The notes below the pieces were generated by a model. That model saw only the letters and a program-made list of their open reading frames with translations, made no database searches and had not been told where the DNA came from. Shown one piece after another: positions 22,741 to 36,005 of a DNA stretch of 64,000 nt. The translations under genes and the position numbers were made by a program. Origin of the DNA: Anthonomus grandis grandis (taxonomy: Eukaryota; Arthropoda; Insecta; Coleoptera; Curculionidae); contig NC_065548.1 in assembly GCF_022605725.1 (NCBI RefSeq), positions 19,129,644-19,193,643 of the forward strand. Reading direction: 5' to 3'. Within the stretch, counting starts at the first letter, position 1. Each line of letters opens with the position of its first letter.

Positions 22741-24517
22741 TTATTTAAGCACCAAAATAAATATTTTAGATATCAAAGAATTTTTGTAGGTCCAATGAAA
22801 TAAAAATACAGCTCAAATCCTTGTACACTTACTTATGGATATTCGTTACTAACTTGGCTGTATAAGTATACCATATTACTTATTAAACCAATAACCTGAT
22901 AAATTATAGAATTTATCTTCTTAATTATTCATGCAAGTTTCCAAGTGTATACATAGATTTCTGCTATGGATTTCTTAGTTACTCAGTTTTTTTTTAAATA
23001 ATTATGACATTCTAATTCTTAGAACATGGACATTGTATATGACATGTGAGATCTGCAACATCCAATAAATCACTAGATGTGTATGCACAACAATTCATAT
23101 TTAGACATAGTTCAATACTGGTGTTTAAACGTATATCTGCCACTGCACTCTAAATCATATTTTTCAATTAATTATTCAACCAATAATCGATTGCAAAATA
23201 TTTTCGTATGTATATATATAATTATATAGAAAAGCATCTATATATTATAATATTAATATTTTGAACTCACTTCATATTTCAATGACTAAATTAGGGAAAA
23301 ATAAATTTGCAGGCACTAAAGTTTGGTTAAACTATTTCCTTATAGTGTCCTTTAATTTCATCTCATTTTAATAATACAAACTACACACCTAGGATAAATT
23401 AGTGTTTCAAAACTGAGTATACGAGTTCGAAAACATTAATATATTATTTAGTTCATTTGAACAAAGCTGCTTGAGCAAATCAGTTGTCAGAAACTCATTA
23501 GCGTAGTAACCTACTTCTATTAATAAAGTAATGAGTTTAATACGATAAGTGCTTTTCTTTATAAAAACGACAAAACAAAAACTTCCTTTGACATAAAATA
23601 CATAAAATATTTACTTCTAAAACAAACAAAGAATGTTACAAAGCCTTCTATCTGACTTAGGACTCCTATGGAAAGAGACGACCTACGACAGGATAAAATT
23701 AAATTTAAGGAGAGTCCTAGAACTTTACTTTCTGGATGCGGAAACTTCTTTTAAAAAATAAGTCAAAAGTCGAAAAGATATGGGTATATCATGCATTACA
23801 AATGAAAAATTTCAAATTGCAGATAATACTGAAAAAGTTTCTAACTTTAAAATTTTATATTAGATATGTGCGAGGGCTGAAAATATAACTCTACAATTTT
23901 AAAATTCATATTGGATTAAAATAATGCATCCCAGGACCGTTCCGAATTAAAGTTGTATGTTACTTTACAGAAGGATAATAAAATATGGATGAGATTCTAT
24001 TGAATGTATTATTTTGGTTATACATAATTTATTAGTTCATATTTCATGGAATTTAAATAATTTGAAAAACAGAAATATGTTAGAATAGAGTAGGCAGTTT
24101 AATTTTTTTTACACATATTATAGATTTTCTAAAGGTAACTTGCCTAACTTAACATTCTTGAGAAAAAATTTCCTTTTTTAATTTATAAAAGACTTATTAA
24201 AATTTAGTCAATTGCAATTCCATTTATTGCAATAGGAGAAAAAGATAGGCGTGAAAGGTAAATTAAAATTCGAATACAAAAAAGATTTCCAATTGCAAAA
24301 AATACACAGATGAACTGGCTAGAAGAAATATATTGCCTAATTTCATGTTTGGCATGTTGCTTTTGATATTTAGATTTAATTCACAGCTATTTTGGAGATT
24401 AAGTTGTTTCAATTTTGTACTTTATATGTAATGATATGCTAAGAATAATTTGCCTCTTTTCTTTGACTGCACTTAAATATCAAAAGAGAATATTAGACCT
24501 TTTGGATTCTTCTTATA
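22741..24517. other. AT-rich, nothing recognised
   Basis: About 1.8 kb with no gene, no inverted repeat of note and no identifiable transposon piece. Confidence 0.4.
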
Positions 24518-25000
24518 CAGGGTGTAACATAAGTGATCACAATAATTTTAAGGGTTGATTCCGTCATATTTCAAGTAAAAAAGTTCATATAAACATATGC
24601 CCGGAAATGCTTCGTTTTCGAGATACAGGGTGTTAAACTTTTTTTTAAATCGATTTTTTATTAATATCTCATAAACGCATTTACCGAATTTGTTGAAATC
24701 TTTACATTTTGTTAGTCACTTTATAAGGTACCTTTTGGAATTTTCACATCTGGCCTAGAAATGTCAAGGGCGTGCCCGGATGATTTTTTTGTAAAAAAAA
24801 TATCGCCCGGTACATTTTTTGTAAGTATGATATTTCTTTTAAATAAAGCATCTAAAAATGAAACTTTTTTGTCTCCTAAATTTTTTGCGCATAACATCGA
24901 ATTTTTTGTTTCGTTTAGAAATAAATAATTACTGCTCCAATATTGCCTTTTAGATGGCAAATTATTATAGCCGCACTAGCAATAAAATTTGCACTAGAAA
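24518..25000 (+). repeat. Orphan left TIR of a DD41D-type element
   Basis: It begins TA then CAGGGTGTAACATAAGTGAT and carries a second CAGGGTGTT at 24626, 108 bp inside, after CGAGATA. The style matches the other long TIRs in the window (TA-CAGGGT with an internal second copy). No transposase and no partner end were found downstream. The 79-aa minus-strand frame at 24721-24960 is probably TIR sequence, not a gene. Confidence 0.55.
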
Positions 25001-27595
25001 AAATAAACTAATAATTAAAACACTAAATTTGTCAAGTATTTGAATTAGTATATAAAAATAGTTCACTTAAAATTATAGCAACATTAACCTGATACCAAAT
25101 AAAAGTTAAACTTTTATTTAATATGCAGTTTAAATTTTTCTATAATTAATTCTAATAAATACAAATATTATTGAGAAATGTATGTAAAAGAGATGTGTTT
25201 TACATGCCACATAAAAATATGAGATGTCCTGTTTGATCTATTGCTGGTTTTTAAAGTCAATTATGTTATTTTAACTTAATGAATTTCTTTTGAGTTATAC
25301 TTGTGAAGAAATATTAGAAATAACCAGATAATCAAACAATGGAATAAATAACCTTCAAACAAGAATTCATTTCTAATATTACAAAAACAAAAAAATATGA
25401 TTTTATTTTTTTCACTGCTGCTTATTATTTATCTTGAGCAGCGATAAGTATAAACACTTTGCCCTATTTTCATTTTATATTATCTAATATTCGAATATGA
25501 GCCGACACAAAAGAGGAAATTTTCGTTATTTTCCACCTTTTTATTAGAGTTTCGTGCAAACAACTGTATCAAGTTACAGGCATGCAAGCACCGTTTCGAA
25601 CAATATCATGAACGAGACAATTCTAGTTAAGATCCAAGGTTGTAACACAAGATATTTTCTATTTGGGGTTTAATATCCGCAAAATTCGGGATGATAGGGG
25701 TGGAAAAATGAACATTTTATAAACGGTAAAGCTGCAACTACTTCGGATATTTTTAGAGAGTTTATTATTAAAAATCAAGATTTTCTGGACCGACGAAGTA
25801 CCTCTAGCATTTACTTTTATCTTGTAAGACTATTTACTTTGAGGAAAAAATTGTTCTTAAAAAAACTCAAAAATCACTCATATTTAGCTAAAAAATAGAC
25901 ATACTTTTAGTTAACATGTGTTGGATTTAAAAGGTGTAATCAGAGTTTAATTTTTTTTTGTGGTTCTCTATGGTGAATCCTAATTTTTGCTATTTTAGAA
26001 ACTAAATTTGAGATCTACCTATCCCTTCTTTTTTTCGTTAGTAAGGATATAAAAGTAATGAAATAAATCTGCCTAGTTCTTAAGATTATTAATAATATTG
26101 GGCTATCTTTTTCTCCTAATAAGTTCGCTTACAGTTCATTTTAGATCAAGTTAGGTATAGCTATCGCCTCTGTAACTTTGTTAAATAGGAAAGTTTCATA
26201 TTACCAGCTTTCTGTATTAGTATACCAAATCAAAAATATAATAAAAAAATTATTTTTTAGTGTGATGATAAATTCTCTTTAAATTGTTTCCTCAACAAAA
26301 ATGCCTATAAATATATATATATATTATTAAAAATTCTTAAGAAAAAACTCGACAACACCATAAAAATAAACAAGTAACAACATTTATCAAACGAGGCCTG
26401 TGAAAGTGGATGTGCATACAACGTTGCACATTATTCATAGTCATAATACTTCACCCGAATTCGACATTTCTACATTTTTTGCACGAAACAGCATTTTGCC
26501 GAGTTTGTTGTATGTCGAAAATATATCCCGAGGTAACAAACTCTAAATATGACGAAAACCCCCCATCGATCATTCCACGTAAAATCATTAACACCGTACC
26601 CACTTTTCCGTTTCGTAGACATCCATTTTCCATTGAAATGGAAATCTGTCTCCGTTTTATTTTGCTGAATCAATTTTTTTGCTAAATACTTCATGAACAT
26701 AGACATAGACGTAAGGAAATTAATTTTTAATTGTTCTTAAATCAAAAGCTGAACAATAATCGCAAAATAGTTATTTAGGTAACAAGTGTGTAAAATGATC
26801 CTTTTTTTATGAATAAGATATTTGTCACAATTTCCATAAATAAAAAAGGGAATTTTACACGAAAATACCAAATTACTTTATGCATTGGTGCGTAAAAAGT
26901 CTTTTCTAGGTACTAGTGCGTAAATAGTGAAACTTTATAAACCGTGGTGGGAAGTGTGTAAAGTGAGTACTTTACGCATGATAGTAAACAAGATTATTTA
27001 TGTAAAATATTGCATGTAAAATATAGTATGTCAATTCTACGTACTATTTAATAACTAACGGCTCTAACTGAAATAACGCATACCAACCGGGGAACCTAAG
27101 GTAGTCCTAAATAGTCAATCGCTAAAGCATATATGTCTCAAAATCCTAAATACTTAAGATAAAAGTCTCGGATTCAAAAGACTAAATGTTTTAATTAAGA
27201 GGATATATACGGATTCTAAGAACTCATGAAAATATGAAATCACTGCGAATTCAGAGAATAAGTAAAAGAGATTGGTTTTCTGGTTCTAATAAGTTTTCTC
27301 TTACTTGTAATGCAGTATCTCTACATTTTATTTACATGTGGTCGGATAGTGATAGACAGAGGTAAAATCAGCATTTTGTTCGACTTGATTACGAAGTAAC
27401 TATAAATAAATTTCAATTGTATATAAGAAAAATTTTATATACCATACCTCTAAATTATTATTATTGTGGTTAATTAGGCTAGATGGAAGAAGAGGCAGGA
27501 AGATGCTATATTGTTGCGATGAATCTCGTCTAAAAATTAATGAATTAAAAATGTAAAATGGTATGTATTAAATAAAAAAATCTTTTTGTTAATAT
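25001..27595. other. AT-rich, nothing recognised
   Basis: Overlapping open frames on both strands at 26410-26706 have no known motif, and which strand is real, if either, cannot be told. The stretch ACCGTGGTGGGAAGT at 26941-26955 recurs at 39330-39344 next to a TIR end. Confidence 0.4.
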
Positions 27596-28475
27596 AATTA
27601 TTATTATTCTTCATCTTCATCAGCCTGTATTATTCCACTCCTGGATATAGGCCGCTTCCATTTTTCTCAATGTTGACGTGTTTTGTGCTGGGACCATTCA
27701 GCTGTTTCTGGCTCTTCTTTGTATGTCATCTCGCTATCTTAGCACCGGTCTGCGTTTGCTTCCCTTTATTTACTATGGTCTCTACTGTATATTGATTGTC
27801 ATTAATTTTTCATCATTTCGCAATTGTCTTTTTCTTCAATTGTTATTTTTCTTGCCCTAATATCCGTGTTTCTTTGTTTATTTCTTAAGTTGATTCCTAG
27901 CACGTTTCATCGCACGCTGAAAAAAATCCTAGGTGCTGTACACTTTTCTTTGTCAGGATGACTGTCTCGATCCCGTATAATATTACTAATAGAACACAGA
28001 CATCGTATATTTTCTGTTTCAGATTAATTAGTATCTTCGGTTCTTCGTGAATAAATGCAAGTTTTCAAAATGCTGCTCATCCAAAGTGATTCTCTGTGAT
28101 ATGCATTGTAGCACCCTTATAGATATTTTTAACGAGTTTGAGATATCTTGAGTCAATTTTATTGCCTCCAGTACCGCCCAGGTTTCCACTGAATTGAAAG
28201 CCATTTTGTAGTTGACGAATGCGAGGTGTAGTGGGATTTTATATTTGGTAAACTTCTCAATACGTACGTTCCGTTTGTCTACCTGTTCTGGTGAAAATCA
28301 AACTTTTTGTTGAGTAGATTGTTTCATATTTTGGTAAGAAGCTTATACAAAATCGATAGAAGATTGATTGGTCTATAGTTCTCGGTATCGGTTCGGTTTT
28401 CTTTTTTGAAGAGCATACCTTAGCATTTCTCCAGGCGTTGGAAATTTTTTCTTCCTCTACTCATTTTTTCAAAGT

Positions 28476-28664
28476 ATGATTAGACTTCTTGTAGATTCTA
28501 GTAGTTTAAGACCTTATTGCTCTAAAACTGAGGTTATTTTAAACATTTCTAGGCTACAGAATGTTGCGGACATAAGCCGTTTCATAGGGACTGCCTTATG
28601 GTTTAGAAAATTTATTCCCAATTTTTCTTGTTTATCACCTTTAAGAGAACAGGTTGAGTGCTAA
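28476..28664 (+). pseudogene. Ty3/gypsy RT C-terminal piece
   Basis: It reads YCSKTEVILNISRLQNVADI, then SRFIGTALWFRKFIPNFSCL. This matches the RT thumb and connection region of gypsy-type pol (usually F-L-G-x-x-x-x-Y/F-R-R/K-F-I-P-N-F-S). The apparent Met lies in the flanking duplication, so this is not a real start. It ends at a stop after about 60 residues. The RNase H part follows at 28766. Confidence 0.85.
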
Positions 28665-29185
28665 CCCAAGAATATCCGAAAGGCGAAAAGGTTATTTGTT
28701 TCATTTCAAGATCATTAACTCACCAGCAAAGTAATTTATCGACTACTTAAAAAGACTGTTTAACTATGATTTGGGCAATAGAGAAACTTTGTCATTATTT
28801 GGAATATGTTCACTTTAAAGTCATCACTGACCACTACAGTCTTTTGTGGTTACAATATTTAAAAGATCCTAAGGTAGATTGGTTTATTTGTAGCCCAATA
28901 ATTACGAAATTATTCACCGGAGGGGGAAAGATAATAGTGTGCCCGATATTTTTAGCAGAGCAGTTTCTTAATTAGGTTCCTAAATACGAAATATTAATAA
29001 GTTATTTGTAAATTCTAGTGATAAGTGGTAATACAAAATTATAAATAATGGTCCAAAAAATCCTAGTAAACTTTCTAAGTGGAGAGTAAAATATGATATT
29101 GGATATAAATATGTAAAATGTAAGATTGCTGATCTATCTTCGAACGACGAAACGAACTACGAAAGCACTGATCATACTTCACGAA
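28481..29185 (+). mobile_element. Ty3/gypsy pol fragment inserted in the RTE
   Basis: A 705-bp insert is flanked by the 10-bp direct repeat AAAGTATGAT (28471-28480 and 29186-29195). It encodes parts of a gypsy-type pol on the plus strand only. No LTRs, protease or integrase are present, so it is a fragment rather than a whole element. The 10-bp repeat is longer than the usual 4-6 bp of LTR-element integration and suggests insertion by LINE machinery or break repair. Confidence 0.75.
28766..28975 (+). pseudogene. Ty3/gypsy RNase H piece
   Basis: It reads MIWAIEKLCHYLEYVHFKVI, then TDHYSLLWLQYLKDPK. The TDH...LxWL block is the classic end of the gypsy RNase H domain. It is one frame away from the RT piece upstream, and further debris (WRVKYDIGYKYVKC...IADLSS, usually the ADALSR box) lies at 29080-29140. 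No function is left. Confidence 0.85.
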
Positions 29186-29204
29186 AAAGTATGATCAGTG
29201 CTTT
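29162..29204. repeat. 18-bp-arm hairpin at the gypsy/RTE junction
   Basis: AAAGCACTGATCATACTT (29162-29179) is followed, after a 7-base loop, by its exact reverse complement (29187-29204). The right arm overlaps the flanking direct repeat, so the hairpin seems to have been formed at the insertion junction. Confidence 0.9.
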
Positions 29205-29759
29205 GTTTAAAGTTCATGCCCTTTTGTTCACAATTTCTGTTGTAAGGCGGTCTTCTCCTGGGCCTTTTCATTATTTTATCTGCTTCAGTGCATTCTCAAC
29301 TCTGCAGTGTTAATATTCAGGATAGCTTCCCAACCCATATTTAAGATTACTTAGTCTACATGGTTTGGCTCAGGTACAGATGAGCTGTAGAATTCCTGAT
29401 AGAAATGCTGTATAATGGATGTGATCTGTTTCCTCTCTAGCATAACTTGTGGTTTCTAATTTTGTATATGAGCGACTTTTTCTTTGTTCTTTTTGATTAA
29501 AATGCTTTCATATTCATGTTGTCTTTGATGGCTTCTTAGGTGATCTTTGGTCTTTTTTAATTACTGTTTTTATTTGTTATTTCTCGGTATCCTACTTAGT
29601 CTGCCATTTTTCTGCGTTCTGCTAAGATTAGGTTTTTTTCTCTGGCTGAATTTCGTACTAGTTTCTGCCGCCATGTACTTAATCGCTGCTAATTGCATGC
29701 TGCTAGTAATTTTTTGTGATAATTCATTCATTATGTTTCTTAAATTTGTAGTTGGTTAC

Positions 29760-30015
29760 AGTTTTACGGACGCGCCAACACGTTTGGCAAGCGTGGCGTT
29801 TTCACACTTAACTACGAAGCACGTTCATATACGTCCACTAGAAATATTTATTGTATACTTATGTCTGATTTTAGTTTCGCGCAAATATTCCGAACTTTAT
29901 GGAACTGTCAACTGACTTCCAGCGGCAACGCAGCTTCCTACATACTCGGCTGACCGTTTCGGAAGATTCGCTTACCTTCGGCACGTCGTGCGGTATGCTA
30001 CTTGTATCATTTCAA
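29760..30015. other. GC-rich patch upstream of the RTE
   Basis: GC content is clearly higher than nearby, with many CpGs (for example CAGCGGCAACGCAGC and CGGCACGTCGTGCGG). It lies directly 5' of the RTE on the RTE's strand and could be that element's 5' UTR or promoter. The plus-strand frames across it (29547-29915, 29899-30102) show no motif. This is inference. Confidence 0.3.
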
Positions 30016-31989
30016 AATGACAGAGAATCAGTGAGTTTCTCGGTGTTTACAATATCATTAAATTATTATATACCTCAAATTCCAACCATGGAGCTTAAAT
30101 AATATTATAAAAATAGCTATCATCTCCATACAATAAGCACAAGATGCCTAATTAACTATTTAGAAACGAATCTAAAATCATGTATACTCTTTGATATTTT
30201 ATAAGCACAAACTCCGGTTATAATATTCGATTAAGTTTATTGTTAGTAGTCGATATTATAGCCCTGCGTTTTCCCAGACACTGGTCTTTTTTAGCTGAAG
30301 GCACTTAGATTTTCCTCAAAAAATCCGCTCTTCCATTGAGTCGATTGATGAAAGTGGTTTTTACTCAAGTAAAAAAGTTTTTACTATTGTAAAAACTGTC
30401 ACATAACTTTGTAGACCTTTTCTCTTTTGACAAAGACTTTAAGTTTTAACATATGTTTGTAAACGTTAAGACTCTTTTCAGCTTTAAAATTTAGTAGTTT
30501 TCATTTTTATTGCTTTAAAGCCAGTATGTCTTCAAAGCCATAATCAGCAGATTATCTTTCCTCTATGCAGTTACATACCGTTCTAGATGTGCATCCATTG
30601 GAGTCTAAAGTATATGTTTTTTTTGTTCTTTTTGTAAGGTGAATTTCTACTTGAAAGTCTATTTGCTGATATTGACTACACCTTTCTGGAATTAGTAATA
30701 CTTATTCCAACCTTAGTTTAGCCTTACATTCCAACCTCATTATCTAAGTCACTATTAACGTGATTTACAATATTGAATGTCGAGTTCTTTCAGCAATATT
30801 CTGCGATATTCTTTTCCGCATCATTTGATTGTGACGTCCAGCATGCAATTTTCTCAAATTAGAATTACTAAACCATGCTTGTTATTTTACGTCTTATAGG
30901 TCCCATAGATAATTTGTTAATCTTTCTTGCTAGTTCAGATGTACAAAAAAAGTTTGGTAGATAATTAAGTAAAGAAGATTTTATAAAGAAGATAATTAAC
31001 TAAAAAAGAATTAATAAAGAAAGAAGAATGATCTTCTTTCAGAAATATGTTAATATCTACTTTCTATAGCAACCCGCTGACGCTAGCAGCAAGATTGTTA
31101 ATTTACCTGCCTAATGGACATACCGATTTGCATTAAAAACTCGCCAAGTAAGTGCGTTCTTTTATGAAGTTTGGATGAGAATATTCTCACCAATAATCTT
31201 CTTAAAGGTGTTGTTTGCCCGGTTTTAGGTATATAGATTATCTAAGACGTTTTTTCAGCAAATCGGGATAAATATCTATCAAGACATTGGTAAGATCCAG
31301 TTCTATTTAAAAAGAAACAGGATTTACTTCTTTGCGTCTCCTCCAGGAGCGTCCTTGCACAAAACTGACACTGACAGAATCCTCTCCGGATAAACTTTAG
31401 AATTCCGATATTGTGAACTTTATATGTTATTTATAATAATGCTCTAATGTAATCTCTCAGTCTAAAGTTTGTTAACTAACAAAATTAACTAATAAAGTTT
31501 AATATATCCATTAGAAATGTTTATCTAGTTTTTGTTGAGCTCCATTCATGGTTTTCATATAAAACAGTAGAGCATAAAGCAAATTATTAAGTATTTCAGC
31601 CGAAACGCGAATTTCCACTTTATTCAATGCGTTTCAACAAACTGTTTCGCACATGTTTAAAGCCCAATATTCCCAATTATTGAAAACGAAAACAAACAAG
31701 TCTCTGGAGAGGATAAATTATTAATCAGTTTTACTTATCTTGTTTTGGCAATACAATTAGGAAAATAACGAGAAATTTCCAATTGGATGCAAATAAGTTC
31801 AATCAAATTTAACAGTATTTCGAGTTCGACAGTGGCTAGGCAAATTTAAATGTAAATTAGGTATTACCATTAATATTCTCTTAAATGACAAATCTATAAA
31901 ACCAATGCCTTTCTTCCTTTTTTTAAAATTACATCATGTTTCTCTTATTTTTTAACTTTTGCATCTCTTTGTAAATTATTTTATTTCTA
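30016..31989. other. No gene recognised
   Basis: Mixed sequence with a few suggestive minus-strand bits near 31060-31390 (for example IYIPKTGQTTPLRR) that could be very old LINE RT, too weak to call. Confidence 0.35.
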
Positions 31990-33990
31990 TTGTTAATGAG
32001 TGAAATAGAATTAAGCTAATGATATATAATATGCTTTTCTCCCTAATCGATTCTATACTTTGTGTTATTTTGTACATATTCTTAAAGTTGTTGATCATGC
32101 ATGTTGATCAACCAACACGCATTATAAATCATTCATCTTCTCTACTCGATTATTTTTGCTCAAATTTGGGCAGTGGTAATATTATTTGTCGCTATACAAA
32201 TGCAGGACTATCTGACCATAAAGCTTTCTTATTTTATATGGCAATATTTAGAGCTGAAACTTAAACAACAAATAAACGTGGCTGACTTTATACTAGAGTG
32301 ATTTTGTAAAGTTTGGGTCTCTTTGCCAACGTACCAATTGGAGTTGAGTTTTGGATGACGATAATGAACTAAAGAGTCTTCCCAATTGTTAATTAAAAAA
32401 ATTAAAATAAATAAGCTATGCTATACAAAGGGCTTTTAGGGAAAAATATGAAATCCTTGAATCACAAATGAAAATTTGCTATAAACAATCATTCTGGTCT
32501 ATGTTAATAATTATAATAGGATTTACAGGAACAGTATTGCTCTTTCTAAAGCTTTGTATTATCTTGAAGAATTGATGAGTCGCCAAATAAATCAAACGAG
32601 TCATGGCATATTGTTAATGAGTTGATCGGTAAATGCCGTACAACTCTCCAATAAGATTCCAATTTATATACAGCCACACTCAGCTCTTACTACTGTAACA
32701 ATGTTTCTGAACCAGGGATGTTTTTAGAAGATATACAGCTGACGATTCTACGTAAATGTCGGGACAACATTTTTATTTAATCTTACTAAAGTTTTTGCAG
32801 TTTAGAAATGTTATGAGAAAAATTTAAAATAGAACATCAGTAGGTTTGGATCACATCTCTTTGAGGATACTCTCAGCATTACCACCCACTGTCCTTTAGC
32901 CCATGTGTGGCTACATTAATTGAATGTTTTACTTCAAATTTCTTCATTTTCTAAATTTACATTTCTTGATTTCCCTAATCAAGCAATTATTGTTCCAGTT
33001 CATAAGGGTGCCATCCTCCCTACCATATCTGAAGATTGTTAAAAGGTTGGTGAAGGTCAGAATGATATCTTTTTTATAAAGATTCAACATACTAAGCTCC
33101 GGTACAGTTTGCGTTTCAAGAGGCCAAGAGCACGGATCATACTAATTTTGATCTTTTTTAATTTCCTGGTGACACACTTAATTCTGGTGAAGTTGCTGCA
33201 GCAGTGTTCTGTAGCATATCTAAGGCCTTTGACTATGTGGATCACAAAACAGTGTTATGGATTTATAGAGATTTACTTTTAATGATTTTTCTTTGGGTTT
33301 GTTCAGCTCCGATCTATCGGGTCGTATCCAAAGGGTTAATTTTGGCGGTCATTGGTTATGATTAAGGAATGGTGCGATGCAAATCCACTTTATTTTAATA
33401 TATCGAAAACAGATCTATTAAATTTTAAATGTTCAATGAATTATGTCACTATCAATCCGATTTTGACTCAACAGCCTATCAAGCTTTTAGTATTGACAAT
33501 TGATAGCAGACTCAAATTCTGAGAACACATAATCACAGTATGCAGAAGGGTGTCATCAGTTTGTTATGTCTTTGTTATGTTGAGTTTTCCCAAGAACTTT
33601 CGCATCGCAAAAAATTCTTATGTTGCCCTTGTGTAGTCACGACTTTGCTACAGGATTTGTTTTAAGGACTCATGTGCTCATTATCTTTATATTAAAGTAT
33701 TTGTTTTGCAAAAAAGATCAAATTAAAGCTCTTTGTGGAGTCAGAAGTTTTATCAGCATCTTTTTATGCAAAATAGAATCTTGGCCCTTTATTGCTTGAA
33801 ACAATAACTATGGTTTTCAAAAAGCACACGTAGGATATTATAGAAGGCAGTTCATTTGGAACTTGTCTTGCATACTCCCTTCGGTTGCCCATTCCACATT
33901 GTGAGAAGTTGTTTTATTTACACTGGGAAATTACTCTTTGAATAAGAAAATTTAACTTTTATATTAAGTTTAAAAACCAGTTGACAGGAT
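31990..33990 (+). mobile_element. CR1/Jockey-like LINE, degraded
   Basis: A plus-strand LINE. The 3' part of the endonuclease reads QPTRIINHSSSLLDYFCSNL then GLSDHKAFLF (32100-32240), with the SDH catalytic motif kept. RT pieces follow: FAFQEAKSTDHTNFD-like sequence (33110-33150), a SISKAFDYVDHKTVL block (33205-33250, motif A aspartate present), and a post-RT strand with CDANPLYFNISKTDLLNF (33370-33430). Many frameshifts and stops. It is oriented opposite to all the other LINEs in the window. Confidence 0.8.
32019..32264 (+). pseudogene. LINE endonuclease C-terminal piece
   Basis: The 81-residue frame ends with the AP-endonuclease-type signature PTRI...SSSLLDYF...GLSDHKA. The SDH motif holds the last catalytic histidine of this nuclease family, which nicks target DNA to prime reverse transcription. 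The first 30 residues do not look like the family and the Met is unlikely to be a true start. Confidence 0.8.
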
Positions 33991-34879
33991 GATTAATTAC
34001 TAAAGCAAATTTTAGACAAGTTTTTTAATTATGTCCTGGTTACAAAATATGTTTATGCGATTTAGAAAAAAACATATTGTAACTACTTTGCTATTTGATA
34101 TCTACTAGTTTTTAACTGACATAGATTAAATAAGGCCTGGTCAATAACTATGTTTAGGGCAATAAAGATACTTTTAATTTAATTAATCCTGCTTATTATG
34201 AATTTTACATATACTATCCAAAATATTGCTGTGCATTCGTAACTGTTTACCTACTGTTGTGATTCCCATAACAATCAATTAAATGCGTCTGAAGTGCCCA
34301 TAAAGGACCGATCTTATGACACCTGACTTTACTATACGGAGACCTGCTTTGTATCCACCATCCACATCGCCCGCACTTAATTTATCGATCAAATTAGTCG
34401 ACCTAATTATCTCGAAGGGTGCGCGCATCGCTTTGAAAATGCATTTTCTGGTGCATTTTGTAACAGTTTATTTTTAACCATTTACAATCAAGTAAAGTTT
34501 TTAAGCATTATATGATAATTTAAAGTTAAAAGTGCTATTCATCTGCGGTAACTGTAACCCCGACGAAAGGGGGAAGAAGGCCATAAGTACTGTAAAAACC
34601 CTATTTCAAACTTGGCCTTGAGGCATTTTCAGTGCCGCACACTATCAATTCAAAAAAACATTCAATATTTTACCTGTTTTTTAAATTTTTATAACCAAAA
34701 TTAAAAGCTATTGACTTTGTACAACTGTATTATTGAAATTTCTTCTAAACACATTTAATTTTTTTCAGAGATTATTAGATCTGAAGTAAATATTTTAAAT
34801 GTTTTTATTTTCATAAACCAAAAAAAAAATAAACAAACCACAAGTAAAATTAAACGCTACAATCTAAATTAAAAGATTT
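33991..34879. other. No gene recognised
   Basis: AT-rich with a slightly GC-richer patch at 34380-34440 and 34550-34640. No motif recognised. Confidence 0.4.
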
Positions 34880-36005
34880 TATACATATTAAATAATGATT
34901 TCCTCCATTATCTGGTCAGTTTCCTAATAACTCACTATACCTTTAACATGTCTGACCTTATTTTTCCAATGATTGGATCTGACAGACTCGATGCCCTTAT
35001 ATAATAAATCTAATAATTTGGTAGCTGTTAAATCACAAGTATTATGATTTCTTATATATCGCTTTATTTCGGCCCATAGTGCCCACACTAATTATATAGG
35101 ATTTAGTTCGCACATGTAGGCTGCTGTTCGATAAGTTGTCTATTTTATAATTTTTATTGGTCGCATTAGGCTTATGTCGTATTTTCTTTTTAGTTCGTCA
35201 AAATTAATTTTGTTCTTTTTGAGCCAATTTACTATTGCATCTTTTGTCGAGGACTTTGTGGGCACTTTACTTGCTAATATAGAGCGATAGAGGTCATTGT
35301 CCATAATAACATTAGTGTGTTCTAGAATATTTGGCGTTCCTCGGAAGATAGTCCAGCCTTAAAAATTAGAGATGCACCCTCAAGACATCCATTTTCGTTT
35401 CCGGCATGTATGACAATGTAGCAAATACCACTCGAACTAATATTTTCTGCTTTTTCGAAGACACTTTCACACTGCCAGCATTTTTTGAATAAGAAACTGG
35501 TATCTACCCATATTTCATCTAAGTATATTATATTTTTACCCTCACTGCGGTATTGCTTTATAGATCATATAAATTTATATCTTAAATATAGAATATTTGA
35601 CCTTTCGCCCGTTTTGACATATTCTCCATTATTTTTTAATAATCTTCGCAATCAGTCTTTTTTATATGGAAATTCAATTTCCTCCCTAATTTTCGCCAGC
35701 ATCTTTCCTAAAGCTGGTATTACTTTATATTCTGTATAAAATTTTCTCAGTAGTTCATCTTATTACGCCAAAATCAGCATCATCAAACATCAGCAGACCA
35801 ACTCTCGTCGATGTTGGTCTTCTTTTTTAATTTTAGTTATAATAGATCGCCCTACTCCACAATACATAACTACTCGTTCTGATTTATTCTCAAATGTAGC
35901 TAAAAAGTATTATAGGCACTTTCCTCATCACAAATTCTTATTACATTTGCAATAACCTCACGAGTCTGACCTTTCCAAACTTTATATTTTAAATGTTCCA
36001 TATTA
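34880..36005 (-). pseudogene. IS630-like DDE transposase, insect type, degraded
   Basis: Minus-strand blocks appear in order. The start MEHLKYKVWKGQTREVIANV is near 36003. The first catalytic region YLDEIWVDTSFLFKK is near 35520-35480. HAGNENGCLEGASLIF follows at 35410-35350 and VIMDNDLYRS at 35315-35285 (second catalytic D). Then come VPTKSSTKDAIVNWLKKNKI near 35260-35205, YMCELNPI-stop-LVWA near 35120-35080 (the third acidic residue codon is now a stop), and NHNTCDLTATKLLDLL and HWKNKVRHVK to about 34940. This is the DDE_3/IS630 family seen in many arthropods. Stops at several points make it dead. No terminal repeats were found. Confidence 0.8.

Larger units (their letters stand above)
27596..29760 (-). 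mobile_element. Second RTE-type LINE, split by Ty3/gypsy DNA
   Basis: Two minus-strand pieces (27596-28480 and 29186-29760) belong to one RTE. The 3' end holds CTCCTGGATATAGGCC and GATGAAGATGAA repeats. The RT reads NYRPINLLSILYKLLTKI near 28385-28330. On the other side of the insert come KITSSIIQ-like and FYQEFYSSSVPEPN (29410-29360), and an AELRNALK...KAQE-K segment (29310-29240) equal to the A-L-K-x-x-K-x-x-K-A-P-G-E-D block. It is more decayed than the element at 18920. Confidence 0.8.

Noticed and set aside
26410..26706. Overlapping open frames on both strands (91, 60 and 78 aa)
   Set aside because: Neither strand shows a domain or clear start context, and the lengths are near chance for open frames.
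29547..30102. Two plus-strand frames (122 and 67 aa)
   Set aside because: The first overlaps minus-strand RTE linker sequence and is hydrophobic from T-rich codons. The second lies in the GC patch without a motif.
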